Shown here: positions 14,511 through 22,564 of the stretch, in pieces
How positions within the stretch are numbered: the stretch's first letter is position 1
Layout of the letters: every line of letters starts with the position of its first letter
Origin: Euzebyaceae bacterium
Lineage (GTDB): Bacteria; Actinomycetota; Nitriliruptoria; Euzebyales; Egibacteraceae
Assembly (NCBI GenBank): GCA_013696915.1
Contig: JACCXR010000165.1
Coordinates: forward strand, 1 to 35,002
Length of the DNA: 35,002 nt
Direction of reading: 5' to 3'
Translations under genes and position numbers: made by a program
The notes under the pieces: generated by a model
The model's input: only the letters and a program-made list of their open reading frames with translations
What the model was told of the DNA's origin: nothing
Database searches by the model: none

Positions 14511-17047
14511 CACTCGTCCCCTCCGGTGCCGGCGACCGGCTCCAACCGCACCCGCGACCCGCCGAGCAGACCCGGCGCCTGCCCGCTGGAGTTCCCCGGC
14601 AGCACGACACACCCCTGCAAGACCCCGGAGGTCGCCCGCACCGGCCAGACGAGTCGGCCCGCGGACCCCACGACGGCCACTTCGGCCCCGTCGGCAAGCC
14701 CCAGCCGGCCGGCGTCGGCCGGATGCACCCACACCGCAGGCCGCCTGGCCGTCTCCTTGAGCGCCTTGGCCCCCACGAGCATCGTCGAGTCCCCCACGAG
14801 ATAGTCCACGACCACCACCCCAAACGGAAACTCCGCTCCCCCAGCCTCCTGATGGGAGAGGGAGTCGGGAGATGGCTCGGACGAAGCGGGGGCGTCGTGG
14901 CCGGCGGAAGGCCGCTCAGACGAGACGGGGGCATCGTCGCCAGACCGCTCAGGGGAGGCGGGAACCACCCCCCCGCCCTGGGCTCCAGGCAGCCTTGAGA
15001 GCGCCGAGCCCGCCACTTCCATCAAAGGCGCCGCCTCGCGGCGGACGTCGTTCGCGGTCTCCCAGCCCAGGTCGGACCCCAGCGCCCGGGCGAGCTGCCG
15101 GACGATGTCCCAGTCCTGCTGCGCCAGGCCCTGCGGGGCGACCGCCTGCGGGAAGGGCTGGCGCCGCCCCTCCCACGTGGTGAAGGACCCGACCCGCTCC
15201 TGGGCGGCCGTGGCGGGGAGGATGACGTCGGCGAACCGGGTCGTCTCGTTCTGCAGCAGGTCCTGGACGATGACGGTGTCCACGCGCTCGAGGGCCGCCT
15301 GTGCGAGCGCGGGGTCCTCGAAGTCGCGGACCGGGTCGATCCCGATCAGGTAGAGGGCCCTGACCTCGCCGGCGGCGGCGGCCTCGAGCATGCCGCGGGT
15401 GTCGAGGCCGGGCTGCTCCGGCAGGCGTCCCCAGGCGTCCGCGACCGGTCCGGGCTCGGCGGCGATCCTGCCGCCGGGGAGCAGGCCGGGAAGGAGTCCC
15501 GCGTCCACGGCGCCGCGCGCCCCGTTGCGCCGCGGCACCCAGGCGAACCCCAGGCCGCGCGCGCGTGCCAGCTCCGCCGCGGCGGGCAGCGCTCCGGGGG
15601 AGTGCGCCAGCCGCTCCCCGGCCAGCACGACGCCCCGGTCGCCCGCCTCGTCGAGGGCGTCCGTGACCTCGGACAGGTCGGCGTCGCCGCCGCTCGCCAA
15701 TGCGGTGAGCCTGGACGACTCCTCGCCGGCCGGCGTCTGGATCCAGCGCCAGGCGATCTCCTCCAGGGAGCCGATCACGGGGCCGACGACCACGATCCTC
15801 TGACGGTGCTTGCGCCAGGCCTTCCGCAGCCGCAGGTGGAGGATGGGGACCTCCTCCTCGGTCTCGAGCCCCGCGACCACCACGACCGGCGCGTGCTCGA
15901 CCTCGTCGTAGGTGGGCCCCAGCGTGCCCGCCACGGCGGCGAGGACGTCGCGCTCCTCGTCCGTGCGGGGCCGCAGCCGGAAGTCGACGTTGTCGGTGCC
16001 GACCACGTCACGGGCGAAGCGCCCCACCGCGTAGGCGTCCTCGTCGGTCAGCCGGCCCCCGGTCAGCACTCCGACCGCTGCGGGGCCGCCCGCGTCGACC
16101 GCCGCCTGGATGCGCCCGGCGGCCGCCCGGAGCGCCGTGAGCCAGGTGGCCGGCCGCATCGAGCCGAGCTCGTCGCGCACGACCGGCTGGCGCAGCCGCT
16201 CGGCGGACGCGACGTACTCGAAGCCGAAGCGGCCCTTGTCGCAGTTCCACATCTCGTTGACGGCCATGTTGTCGCGCGCGAGCAGGCGCTGGACCTCCCC
16301 GCGCCGGACATCGACGCGGAGGTTGCAGCCCGCGCTGCACTGGTTGCACACCCCCGGCAGGCTGCGCAGGTCGAACGGCCTGGCGGAGAAGCGGTAGCTC
16401 GTGGAGGTGAGCGCGCCGACCGGGCAGATCTGCACGACGTTGCCGGAGAAGTAGCTCTCGTACGGCTCGTCCTCGTAGATGGCGACCTGCTCGAGGGCGC
16501 CGCGCTCGAACAGCTCGATGAACTTGTCACCCGAGATCTCCGCGGAGAAGCGCGTGCAGCGGGCGCACAGGACGCACCGCTCGCGGTCGAGCGCCACCTG
16601 CGCCGAGATCGGCACCGGCTTGGTGAAGCGGCGCTTCCGGTCGATCATGCGGCTGTCGCCGGGACCGTGCGCGAGCGTCTGGTCCTGCAGCGGGCACTCA
16701 CCGCCCTTGTCGCACTGCGGGCAGTCCAGCGGGTGGTTGAGCAGCAGGAACTCGAGCTGGCCCTCCTGGCCCTCGCGCGCGACGTCCGAGGTCAGGTGCG
16801 TCTTGACGACCATGCCGTCGGTGCAGGTCGTCGAGCAGGCGGTGAAGGGCTTGCGCTGCCCCTCGACCTCGACGAGGCACTGGCGGCACGCCGCGACCGG
16901 GTCGAGCAGCGGGTGGTCGCAGAAGCGCGGGATCGTGATCCCCAGCTGTTCCGCCGCACGGATGACCAGGAGCCCCTTGGGGACGTCCAGTTCCCGCCCG
17001 TCGATGGTGAGGTGGACGGTGTCAGCCGGTGCGGCGGTGTCGGTCAT
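14510..17047 (-). CDS. nuoG: NADH-quinone oxidoreductase subunit G
   Basis: An 845-residue iron-sulfur subunit of the NADH-oxidising arm. The N-terminal 2Fe-2S ligands are in FCDHPLLDPVAACRQC. Clusters N5 and N4 are served by NHPLDCPQCDKGGECP, CVLCARC and CPVGAL. The additional N7 site is present: CNQCSAGC, with a fourth Cys in NCDKGRF. N7 occurs only in some lineages. The molybdopterin-type domain follows without a cofactor role. Between this domain and the C-terminal beta domain lies a linker of about 55 residues rich in Ser, Pro, Glu and Asp with internal repeats (PVSSERPSAGHDAPASSEP). The start ATG overlaps the nuoF stop by four bases. Confidence 0.95.
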   Translation of the reverse strand: MTDTAAPADTVHLTIDGRELDVPKGLLVIRAAEQLGITIPRFCDHPLLDPVAACRQCLVEVEGQRKPFTACSTTCTDGMVVKTHLTSDVAREGQEGQLEFLLLNHPLDCPQCDKGGECPLQDQTLAHGPGDSRMIDRKRRFTKPVPISAQVALDRERCVLCARCTRFSAEISGDKFIELFERGALEQVAIYEDEPYESYFSGNVVQICPVGALTSTSYRFSARPFDLRSLPGVCNQCSAGCNLRVDVRRGEVQRLLARDNMAVNEMWNCDKGRFGFEYVASAERLRQPVVRDELGSMRPATWLTALRAAAGRIQAAVDAGGPAAVGVLTGGRLTDEDAYAVGRFARDVVGTDNVDFRLRPRTDEERDVLAAVAGTLGPTYDEVEHAPVVVVAGLETEEEVPILHLRLRKAWRKHRQRIVVVGPVIGSLEEIAWRWIQTPAGEESSRLTALASGGDADLSEVTDALDEAGDRGVVLAGERLAHSPGALPAAAELARARGLGFAWVPRRNGARGAVDAGLLPGLLPGGRIAAEPGPVADAWGRLPEQPGLDTRGMLEAAAAGEVRALYLIGIDPVRDFEDPALAQAALERVDTVIVQDLLQNETTRFADVILPATAAQERVGSFTTWEGRRQPFPQAVAPQGLAQQDWDIVRQLARALGSDLGWETANDVRREAAPLMEVAGSALSRLPGAQGGGVVPASPERSGDDAPVSSERPSAGHDAPASSEPSPDSLSHQEAGGAEFPFGVVVVDYLVGDSTMLVGAKALKETARRPAVWVHPADAGRLGLADGAEVAVVGSAGRLVWPVRATSGVLQGCVVLPGNSSGQAPGLLGGSRVRLEPVAGTGGDE

Positions 17048-18399
17048 CGCGCGTGCGCTCCGGCGCGCGCCGGCGGGCGGGAGTGCGGCCGGTGGTGGCC
17101 GGAGTTCTCGGTGACCACGCCGGCGTGCGGCTCGATGTGGTCGGGAAGCCTGCCCTGCTCGATCAACTGGACGTACTCCTCCCGGAAGTACTTGATGGAC
17201 GACTTGATCGGGCTCGTCGCCCCGTCACCGAGGGCGCAGAAGGCCCGACCGAAGATGTTGTCGCAAAGGTCGTCGAGGATCTGGATGTCCTGCTCCCGCC
17301 CGCGGCGGTCGAGGATGCGCTCGAGGATCTGCGCCAGCCAGAACGTGCCCTCGCGGCACGGGGTGCACTTGCCGCACGATTCGTGCTCGTAGAAGCGCGT
17401 CCAGTTGAGCACCGCGTCGACGACGCTGGTGCGGTCGCTGAACATCATCATCGCCGCGGTGCCCAGCAGCGAGCCGGCGGCCGAGATCGACTCGAAGTCC
17501 ATGCCGACGTCGTAGTGCTCGGCGGTGAGCAGCGGGGTCGACGAGCCGCCGGGTGCCCAGAACTTCAGGGCGCGGTCCGGCAGCATCCCGCCGCACGCGG
17601 TCTCGATGATCTCTCGGGCCGGCGTCCCCATCGGAAACTCGTAGTTCCCGGGGCGGACGACCTCGCCCGACACGCAGAAGAGCTTGGGACCCGGCGACTT
17701 CTCGGTCCCCATGGAGCGGAACCACTCTGCGCCGAGCTCGATGATGTGCGGCACCGTGGCGATCGTCTCGACGTTGTTCACCACGGTCGGGCACGCGTAG
17801 AGACCCGCGACGGCCGGGAACGGCGGGCGCAGGCGCGGCTGTCCCCGCCGGCCTTCGAGCGCGTCGAGCAGCGCGGTCTCCTCCCCGCAGATGTACGCGC
17901 CGGCCGCGTAGTGCAGGGTCACGTCGAAGTCGAACCCCGAGCCCTGGATGTCCTTGCCGAGCCAGCCGTCGGTGTACGCCTCGGCGATGGCCTCCTCGAG
18001 CCGGATCCCCGGCCACAGGTACTCGCCGCGAATGAAGATGAAGCTCCGGGCGCAGCCCAGCGCCCGCGCGGCGATGGCCATGCCCTCCAGGAGCATGAAC
18101 GGGTCGCGCTCCATGAGCTCGCGGTCCTTGAAGGTGCCCGGCTCGCCCTCGTCGGCGTTCACGACCAGGTAGATGGGCCTGCCGGTGTCCTGCGGCACGA
18201 AGCCCCACTTCACGCCCGTGGGGAAGCCCGCCCCGCCCCGCCCGCGCAGCCCGGAGTCCTTGACCAGGGTGATGATGTCGGCGGGGGCCATGTCGAGCGC
18301 GACCCGCAGACCGGCCATGCCGCCGGAGCGCAGGTAGCCGTCGAGCGTGTGCCCGTCGCTCAGCGAGTACCGCTGCGACAGGACCTGCACCTCAGGCAT
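17044..18399 (-). CDS. nuoF: NADH-quinone oxidoreductase subunit F
   Basis: A 451-residue subunit that oxidises NADH through FMN and cluster N3. The FMN/NADH glycine-rich loop is GLRGRGGAGFPTGVKWGF, followed by NADEGEPGTFKDRELME. The N3 ligands are in ESCGKCTPCREGTFW and FCALGDGA. ATG 18399 overlaps the end of nuoE by eight bases. The last 25 residues (GHHRPHSRPPARAGAHAR) form a His/Arg-rich tail beyond the family core. Confidence 0.96.
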   Translation of the reverse strand: MPEVQVLSQRYSLSDGHTLDGYLRSGGMAGLRVALDMAPADIITLVKDSGLRGRGGAGFPTGVKWGFVPQDTGRPIYLVVNADEGEPGTFKDRELMERDPFMLLEGMAIAARALGCARSFIFIRGEYLWPGIRLEEAIAEAYTDGWLGKDIQGSGFDFDVTLHYAAGAYICGEETALLDALEGRRGQPRLRPPFPAVAGLYACPTVVNNVETIATVPHIIELGAEWFRSMGTEKSPGPKLFCVSGEVVRPGNYEFPMGTPAREIIETACGGMLPDRALKFWAPGGSSTPLLTAEHYDVGMDFESISAAGSLLGTAAMMMFSDRTSVVDAVLNWTRFYEHESCGKCTPCREGTFWLAQILERILDRRGREQDIQILDDLCDNIFGRAFCALGDGATSPIKSSIKYFREEYVQLIEQGRLPDHIEPHAGVVTENSGHHRPHSRPPARAGAHAR

Positions 18400-19261
18400 C
18401 CGGCTGCCCCTCCTGGCGCGGGTCCTCGGCGTCGGCCTGCGGGGCGTCGCCGTCGCCGGTGGGGAACTCGCGCGACTGCGGGCCGGCCTCCTGATCGACG
18501 TCGTCCGGGTCGTCGCCGGCCTCGGCGACCTGCCGCTCGGCCTCGGACTCCTCGGGCGCGTCGGGTTCGCGCCCCTCGACGCGCACGGCCCCGGTCTGGG
18601 GGGTCTCGATCTCGATCGGCTGCATGCCGGTGTCCTCGTCGACCGCGGGCACTCCCCCGTCGGCCGCCCGTGCCCGGTCGGTCGGCACTCCGGGCTCGTC
18701 GGCGGCGCCTGGCCGCGGCCCGAGCCCGGCGAGGCGGTACTCGACGTCGCGGATGCCCGGTGAGGGGATCCCCCTGGTCGGTGGCGGCACCTCGCCGGCG
18801 ATCAACCGCCCGACGATGTCCTCGGCGGCGTCGGGGGTGAGGCACTCGTAGTTCAGGTAGTCGACGCTGACGACCGGCGCGCCCTCGCAGTTGCCGAGGC
18901 ACTCGGCGTGCTCGAGGGTGATCGCCCCGTCCTGCGTGGTCTGGTTGTGCCCGACCCCGAGCCGCTCGTGGAGCCGGTCGTAGACCTCCTGCGCCCCCCG
19001 CACCTTGCACGAGAAGTTCGTGCAGACGCTGACGAGATGCCGCCCCAGCGGCACGCGCTTGTACATCGTGTAGAAGGTGGCGACCGCCCCGACCTCCGCC
19101 TTGGTGAGGGCGAGCAGCTGAGCGCACTCCGAGATGCCGTCGTCGGACAGGTACCCGTCCTGCGCCTGCACGAGATGCAGCAACGGCAGCAGCGCCGACC
19201 GGGCGACGGGATACCGCCCGACCAACTCCTCCGCCTTCCCACGAAGCTCCTCAGTGAACAC
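18392..19261 (-). CDS. nuoE: NADH-quinone oxidoreductase subunit E with long acidic tail
   Basis: A 289-residue subunit. Residues 1-160 are the thioredoxin-like domain with 2Fe-2S cluster N1a: the ligands are in CTNFSC and CLGNC. The helical N-terminus (LLPLLHLVQAQDGYLSDDGI) is standard. About 115 further residues are Asp/Glu/Pro/Gln-rich, with no hydrophobic core; E. coli NuoE has none of this. The start is GTG 19261 with only a weak GGCGAGAG upstream. A 175-base gap with a strong hairpin separates it from nuoD, the only gap of this size inside the operon, so its translation may be controlled separately. Confidence 0.94.
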   Translation of the reverse strand: MFTEELRGKAEELVGRYPVARSALLPLLHLVQAQDGYLSDDGISECAQLLALTKAEVGAVATFYTMYKRVPLGRHLVSVCTNFSCKVRGAQEVYDRLHERLGVGHNQTTQDGAITLEHAECLGNCEGAPVVSVDYLNYECLTPDAAEDIVGRLIAGEVPPPTRGIPSPGIRDVEYRLAGLGPRPGAADEPGVPTDRARAADGGVPAVDEDTGMQPIEIETPQTGAVRVEGREPDAPEESEAERQVAEAGDDPDDVDQEAGPQSREFPTGDGDAPQADAEDPRQEGQPDA

Positions 19262-19296
19262 GACTGCGCTCTCGCCTTTCGGTTTCAGCGATCAAA

Positions 19297-19365
19297 GGGG
19301 CCGGCGCCGGGCCGAGGGCCTTGGAGGGCGGGCGGGTGAGCGGCCCTCGGACCGGTGCCGGCCCC
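19297..19365. repeat. Long inverted repeat between nuoD and nuoE
   Basis: Arms 19297-19320 and 19342-19365 are 24 bases each and pair at 22 positions around a 21-base loop. The inner nine pairs (CCGAGGGCC with GGCCCTCGG) are perfect. Transcribed, it would fold into a very stable hairpin about 35 bases before the nuoE start. There is no U tract, so it is not a classic terminator. It could be a REP-like element, an mRNA processing or stability barrier, or an attenuator setting the nuoE ratio. Confidence 0.7.
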
Positions 19366-19420
19366 GCCCCCCTTGGAGGGCGGGTGGGTCAGCGGCCCGA
19401 AGGCCAGCGCCGGCCCGCCG
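19319..19420. repeat. Tandem direct repeat, about 52-base period, in the nuoD-nuoE gap
   Basis: Two imperfect copies start CCTTGGAGGGCGGG at 19319 and at 19371. Both continue with GGGTNAGCGGCCC and end near GCCGGCCC. A partial third copy may precede them (19284-19315). The repeat overlaps the right arm of the long hairpin, suggesting the hairpin grew by duplication. Confidence 0.65.
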
Positions 19421-19436
19421 TTGGGACAGACAAGAA

Positions 19437-20807
19437 TCACCGGTCCACGCCTCCCATCACAGGATCCAAGCTGGCAACAGCGGCGATGATGTCCGCGATG
19501 AGCAACCCGCGAGACATCACCGGCAACACCCCGATGTGGATGAAGCTGGGGTCCCGCACGTGCACCCGGTAGGGCTTGTTCGTCCCGCTCGAGGTGACGT
19601 GGTAGCCGAGTTCACCGCGGGGTGACTCCACGGGGACGTACACCTGCCCCTCGGGGACGGTGAAGCCCTCGGTGACGAGCTTGAAGTGGTGGATCAGGGC
19701 CTCCATCGACTGGCCCATGATCTTGCCGATGTACTCCTTGGCGTTGCCGATGCCGTCCGGGCCGAGCGCGAGCTGCGCCGGCCAGGCGATCTTGGGGTCG
19801 GCGACCATCACCGGCCCGCCCGGGAGCGTGTCGAGGACCTGCCGGACGATCTTCAGCGACTCGCGCATCTCCTGGATGCGGATGGTGTAGCGGCCGAAGG
19901 CGTCGCAGGTGTCGGTCGTCGGGACGTCGAAGTCGTACTGCTCGATCCCGCAGTACGGGGCGGCCTTGCGCAGGTCGTGCGCGACGCCGGCGCTGCGGAG
20001 CACCGGCCCTGTGACGCCGAGGTCGAAGCACTGCTCGCGGGTCAGGATCCCGACCCCGGTGTTGCGCTCGACCCAGATGGGGTTCTCGGACAGCAGGGCC
20101 TCGAACTCGTCGATCCGGCGCGGCATCTCGGTGAGGAGGACCTCGACGCGCTCGCGGAAGTCCATCGGGACGTCCTGGGACACGCCGCCCGGACGGAAGT
20201 AGGCGTGGTTCATCCGCAGTCCGGTGACGTGCTCCAGGATGTCGAGGATCCCCTCCCGCTCGCGGAAGCCGTAGATCATTGCGGAGACCGAACCGAGCTC
20301 CAGCCCCCCCGTGGCCAGCCACACGAGGTGGCTGGCGATCCGGTTGAGCTCGCAGAGCAGGACGCGGAGAGCCGACGCGCGCTCGGGGACGTCGTCGCTG
20401 ATGCCGAGCAGCTTCTCGACCGCGAGGCAGTACGCGAGTTCGTTGAAGAGCGGGGACAGGTAGTCCATGCGCGTGACGAAGGTCACGCTGTGGGTCCATG
20501 GGCGGTACTCGGCGTTCTTCTCGATGCCGGTGTGGAGGTAGCCGATCACCGGCCGGTTGTCGACGACGATCTCGCCGTCGAGCGTCAGCACCATCCGGAG
20601 CACCCCGTGGGTGGACGGGTGCTGCGGCCCCATGTTGATGACCATGAGGTCGTCGTCGACCGCGTCGGGCAGGTTCTGCCACTCCCCGCCCACGACGGTG
20701 AACTCGTGGCGGGTGTCCGGGAGCTGCCGGGGATCGAGAGCGGAACGCCGTTCCGACTCGTCGCCCCAGATGGCGCCGGCCGTGGCCGGCGCGCGGGTGT
20801 CACTCAT
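19437..20807 (-). CDS. nuoD: NADH-quinone oxidoreductase subunit D
   Basis: A 456-residue quinone-site subunit related to NiFe hydrogenase large subunits. Landmarks are INMGPQHPSTHGVLRMVL (with the His that contacts the quinone headgroup), GYLHTGIEKNAEYRPWTH, RMDYLSPLFNELAYCLAVEK, and the C-terminus ending ASLDPVMGGVDR. The first 35 residues are an additional Ala/Arg-rich head (MSDTRAPATAGAIWGDESER). ATG 20807 lies 12 bases after the nuoC stop. C and D are separate genes, unlike the NuoCD fusion of enterobacteria. Confidence 0.96.
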   Translation of the reverse strand: MSDTRAPATAGAIWGDESERRSALDPRQLPDTRHEFTVVGGEWQNLPDAVDDDLMVINMGPQHPSTHGVLRMVLTLDGEIVVDNRPVIGYLHTGIEKNAEYRPWTHSVTFVTRMDYLSPLFNELAYCLAVEKLLGISDDVPERASALRVLLCELNRIASHLVWLATGGLELGSVSAMIYGFREREGILDILEHVTGLRMNHAYFRPGGVSQDVPMDFRERVEVLLTEMPRRIDEFEALLSENPIWVERNTGVGILTREQCFDLGVTGPVLRSAGVAHDLRKAAPYCGIEQYDFDVPTTDTCDAFGRYTIRIQEMRESLKIVRQVLDTLPGGPVMVADPKIAWPAQLALGPDGIGNAKEYIGKIMGQSMEALIHHFKLVTEGFTVPEGQVYVPVESPRGELGYHVTSSGTNKPYRVHVRDPSFIHIGVLPVMSRGLLIADIIAAVASLDPVMGGVDR

Positions 20808-20819
20808 CGCACGCCCCCA

Positions 20820-21497
20820 TCAGTAGTGGCGCTCGTCGGGCGGCGGGACGGTCTTGCCCTTGTACATGACCTCGACGCCGCCGAGGGGGTAGTCCTTGCG
20901 CTGGGGATGCCCCTGCCAGTCCTCCGGCATGAGGATGCGCTCCAAGTTCGGGTGTCCCTCGAAGACGACCCCGAACATGTCCCACGCCTCCCGTTCCATG
21001 AGGTCGGCGGAGGAGTAGACCGCCGTCGCGGTCGGCAGCCGTGCCGCGTCGTCCGGGACCGACACCCGGACGCGGAACCGGTGGTTGTGGGTGTAGGAGT
21101 AGAGGATGTAGTCGACCTCGATGCGTCCCTGCTCATCGCCGGTGGCGTAGCTGGGCCAGCCGGTCGTCTCCTGGGCGCTCTCGACGCGGGGTCCGCCGGG
21201 CCAGTGCACGCCGGACAGGTCCGCGAGGAACTCGCAGCGGACCTCCGGGTCGTCGCGGCTGAAGGCGAGCAGATCGACGAGCTGGGCCGGCTCGGCGACG
21301 AGCGTGAGCTCACCGCGGAAGCCGGACACCTCGAGGCCAGGGAACGCCGCGACGAGATGGTCGCGCAGTCTGGCGAGCCGGTCGTCGAGCTGGACGGCGA
21401 GCTCGACGTCGAGGTCGCGCATTTTCGCGCCCTCGCCTGCGGACATGTCCTCCGTCGAGCGGTTCGGACCCGCGCCCGTGGGGCGGACCTCGGTCAC
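20820..21497 (-). CDS. nuoC: NADH-quinone oxidoreductase subunit C
   Basis: A 225-residue peripheral subunit (30-kDa family). The signature is REAWDMFGVVFEGHPNLERI, then LMPEDWQGHPQRKDYPLGG. The start GTG 21497 overlaps the nuoB TGA (GTGA); this coupling fits the rest of the operon and is preferred over the internal ATG codons at MSAGEG or MRDLDV, which would shorten the variable N-terminus. The N-terminal 25 residues are therefore the least certain part. Confidence 0.94.
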   Translation of the reverse strand: MTEVRPTGAGPNRSTEDMSAGEGAKMRDLDVELAVQLDDRLARLRDHLVAAFPGLEVSGFRGELTLVAEPAQLVDLLAFSRDDPEVRCEFLADLSGVHWPGGPRVESAQETTGWPSYATGDEQGRIEVDYILYSYTHNHRFRVRVSVPDDAARLPTATAVYSSADLMEREAWDMFGVVFEGHPNLERILMPEDWQGHPQRKDYPLGGVEVMYKGKTVPPPDERHY

Positions 21498-22093
21498 GAG
21501 CCGACCACCTGCTCCTTGGTCTGCAGCTGCGTGAGCGCGGGCGTCTCGATGGAGATGGTGTCGTCGTCCGCCCAGCCGGTGCGGCGGCGGAAGTCCGCCA
21601 TCGACTCGCCCTTGCGGGGACGCTCGACGAACTGCTCGCGCCTGATCTTCTCGTGCAGCTTGATGATGCCGTCGAGCAGCATCTCCGGGCGCGGCGGGCA
21701 GCCGGGCACGTACATGTCGACGGGGACGATGTGGTCGACCCCCTGGACCAGCGCGTAGTTGTTGAACATCCCGCCGCTGGACGCGCACACGCCCATCGAG
21801 ATGACCCACTTCGGGTCGGCCATCTGGTCGTAGATGTTGCGCAGGACGGGCGCCATCTTCTGGCTCAGCCGGCCGGCGACGATCATCAGGTCGGCCTGGC
21901 GCGGCGACGCCCGGAAGACCTCCATCCCGAAGCGCGAGAGGTCGTAGTGGGCGCCGCCCGTCGCCATCATCTCGATGGCGCAGCACGCGAGACCGAAGGT
22001 GGCGGGCCACAGCGATCCGGCCCGCGACCAGCCGACGGCCCGTTCGACGGTCGTGAGGAGGATGCCCTCTGGCAGGTGGGTCTCTAGTCCCAT
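21494..22093 (-). CDS. nuoB: NADH-quinone oxidoreductase subunit B
   Basis: A 199-residue subunit holding cluster N2, the last cluster before quinone. All four ligands are visible: the adjacent pair in FGLACCAIEMMA, one in GVCASSGGMFNNYALVQGV and one in VPGCPPRPE. The start ATG 22093 overlaps the end of nuoA by ten bases. The C-terminal 40 residues (RRRTGWADDDTISIETPALT) extend beyond the core, as in other actinobacterial NuoB. Confidence 0.96.
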   Translation of the reverse strand: MGLETHLPEGILLTTVERAVGWSRAGSLWPATFGLACCAIEMMATGGAHYDLSRFGMEVFRASPRQADLMIVAGRLSQKMAPVLRNIYDQMADPKWVISMGVCASSGGMFNNYALVQGVDHIVPVDMYVPGCPPRPEMLLDGIIKLHEKIRREQFVERPRKGESMADFRRRTGWADDDTISIETPALTQLQTKEQVVGS

Positions 22094-22449
22094 TCCAGGC
22101 CACCCTTGCGCAGCACGTAGTAGTAACTCTCGAACAGCAGCGCCACGAAGACGCCCATCACCGCCAGGCCGTACCAGGACAGGTCACGCAGCACGGTCGC
22201 CCAGGGGTAGAGGAACACCGCCTCGACGTCGAAGATGATGAACAGCATCGCGACGAGGTAGAAGCGCACCGGGAAGCGGCTGCCGCCCACGGCGGTCTCG
22301 GGGTCCGGGATGATGCCCGATTCGTACGCCGCGTTCTTCACGGGGTTCGGGCGGCTGGGTCCGAGCTTGCTCGACACCAGGAGCGACAGCGCGACGAACA
22401 GGAACGCGATCACGAAGAGCACCGCGACCGGCAGGTACTCGGCGAGCAC
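22084..22449 (-). CDS. nuoA: NADH-quinone oxidoreductase subunit A
   Basis: A 121-residue, three-helix membrane subunit, full length. The conserved loop reads YESGIIPDPETAVGGSRFPV, then RFYLVAMLFIIFDVEAVFLY with the Asp and Glu needed for quinone-linked coupling. It starts at GTG 22449 with an AGGAGG seven bases upstream. It is the first nuo gene, 115 bases after the reductase gene stop. That gap has no dyad like the Rex-type site at 23936, so transcription probably comes through from there, though a weak internal promoter is not excluded. Confidence 0.95.
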   Translation of the reverse strand: MLAEYLPVAVLFVIAFLFVALSLLVSSKLGPSRPNPVKNAAYESGIIPDPETAVGGSRFPVRFYLVAMLFIIFDVEAVFLYPWATVLRDLSWYGLAVMGVFVALLFESYYYVLRKGGLEWD

Positions 22450-22564
22450 TACAAAGCCTCCTGGTCGGCGAGGGGGGCGGCATGCCGGGACGGGTGCAGC
22501 GTAGGTGCGGGGGCTCGCGGCGGCCAAACAGCCCCGCGCTGCCGAGCGGCCGAGCGGCGGTCCG

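Noticed and set aside
15602..21758. Long plus-strand open frames opposite nuoG, nuoF and nuoD
   Set aside because: Antisense shadows of clear complex I genes; low-complexity composition and no ribosome sites.
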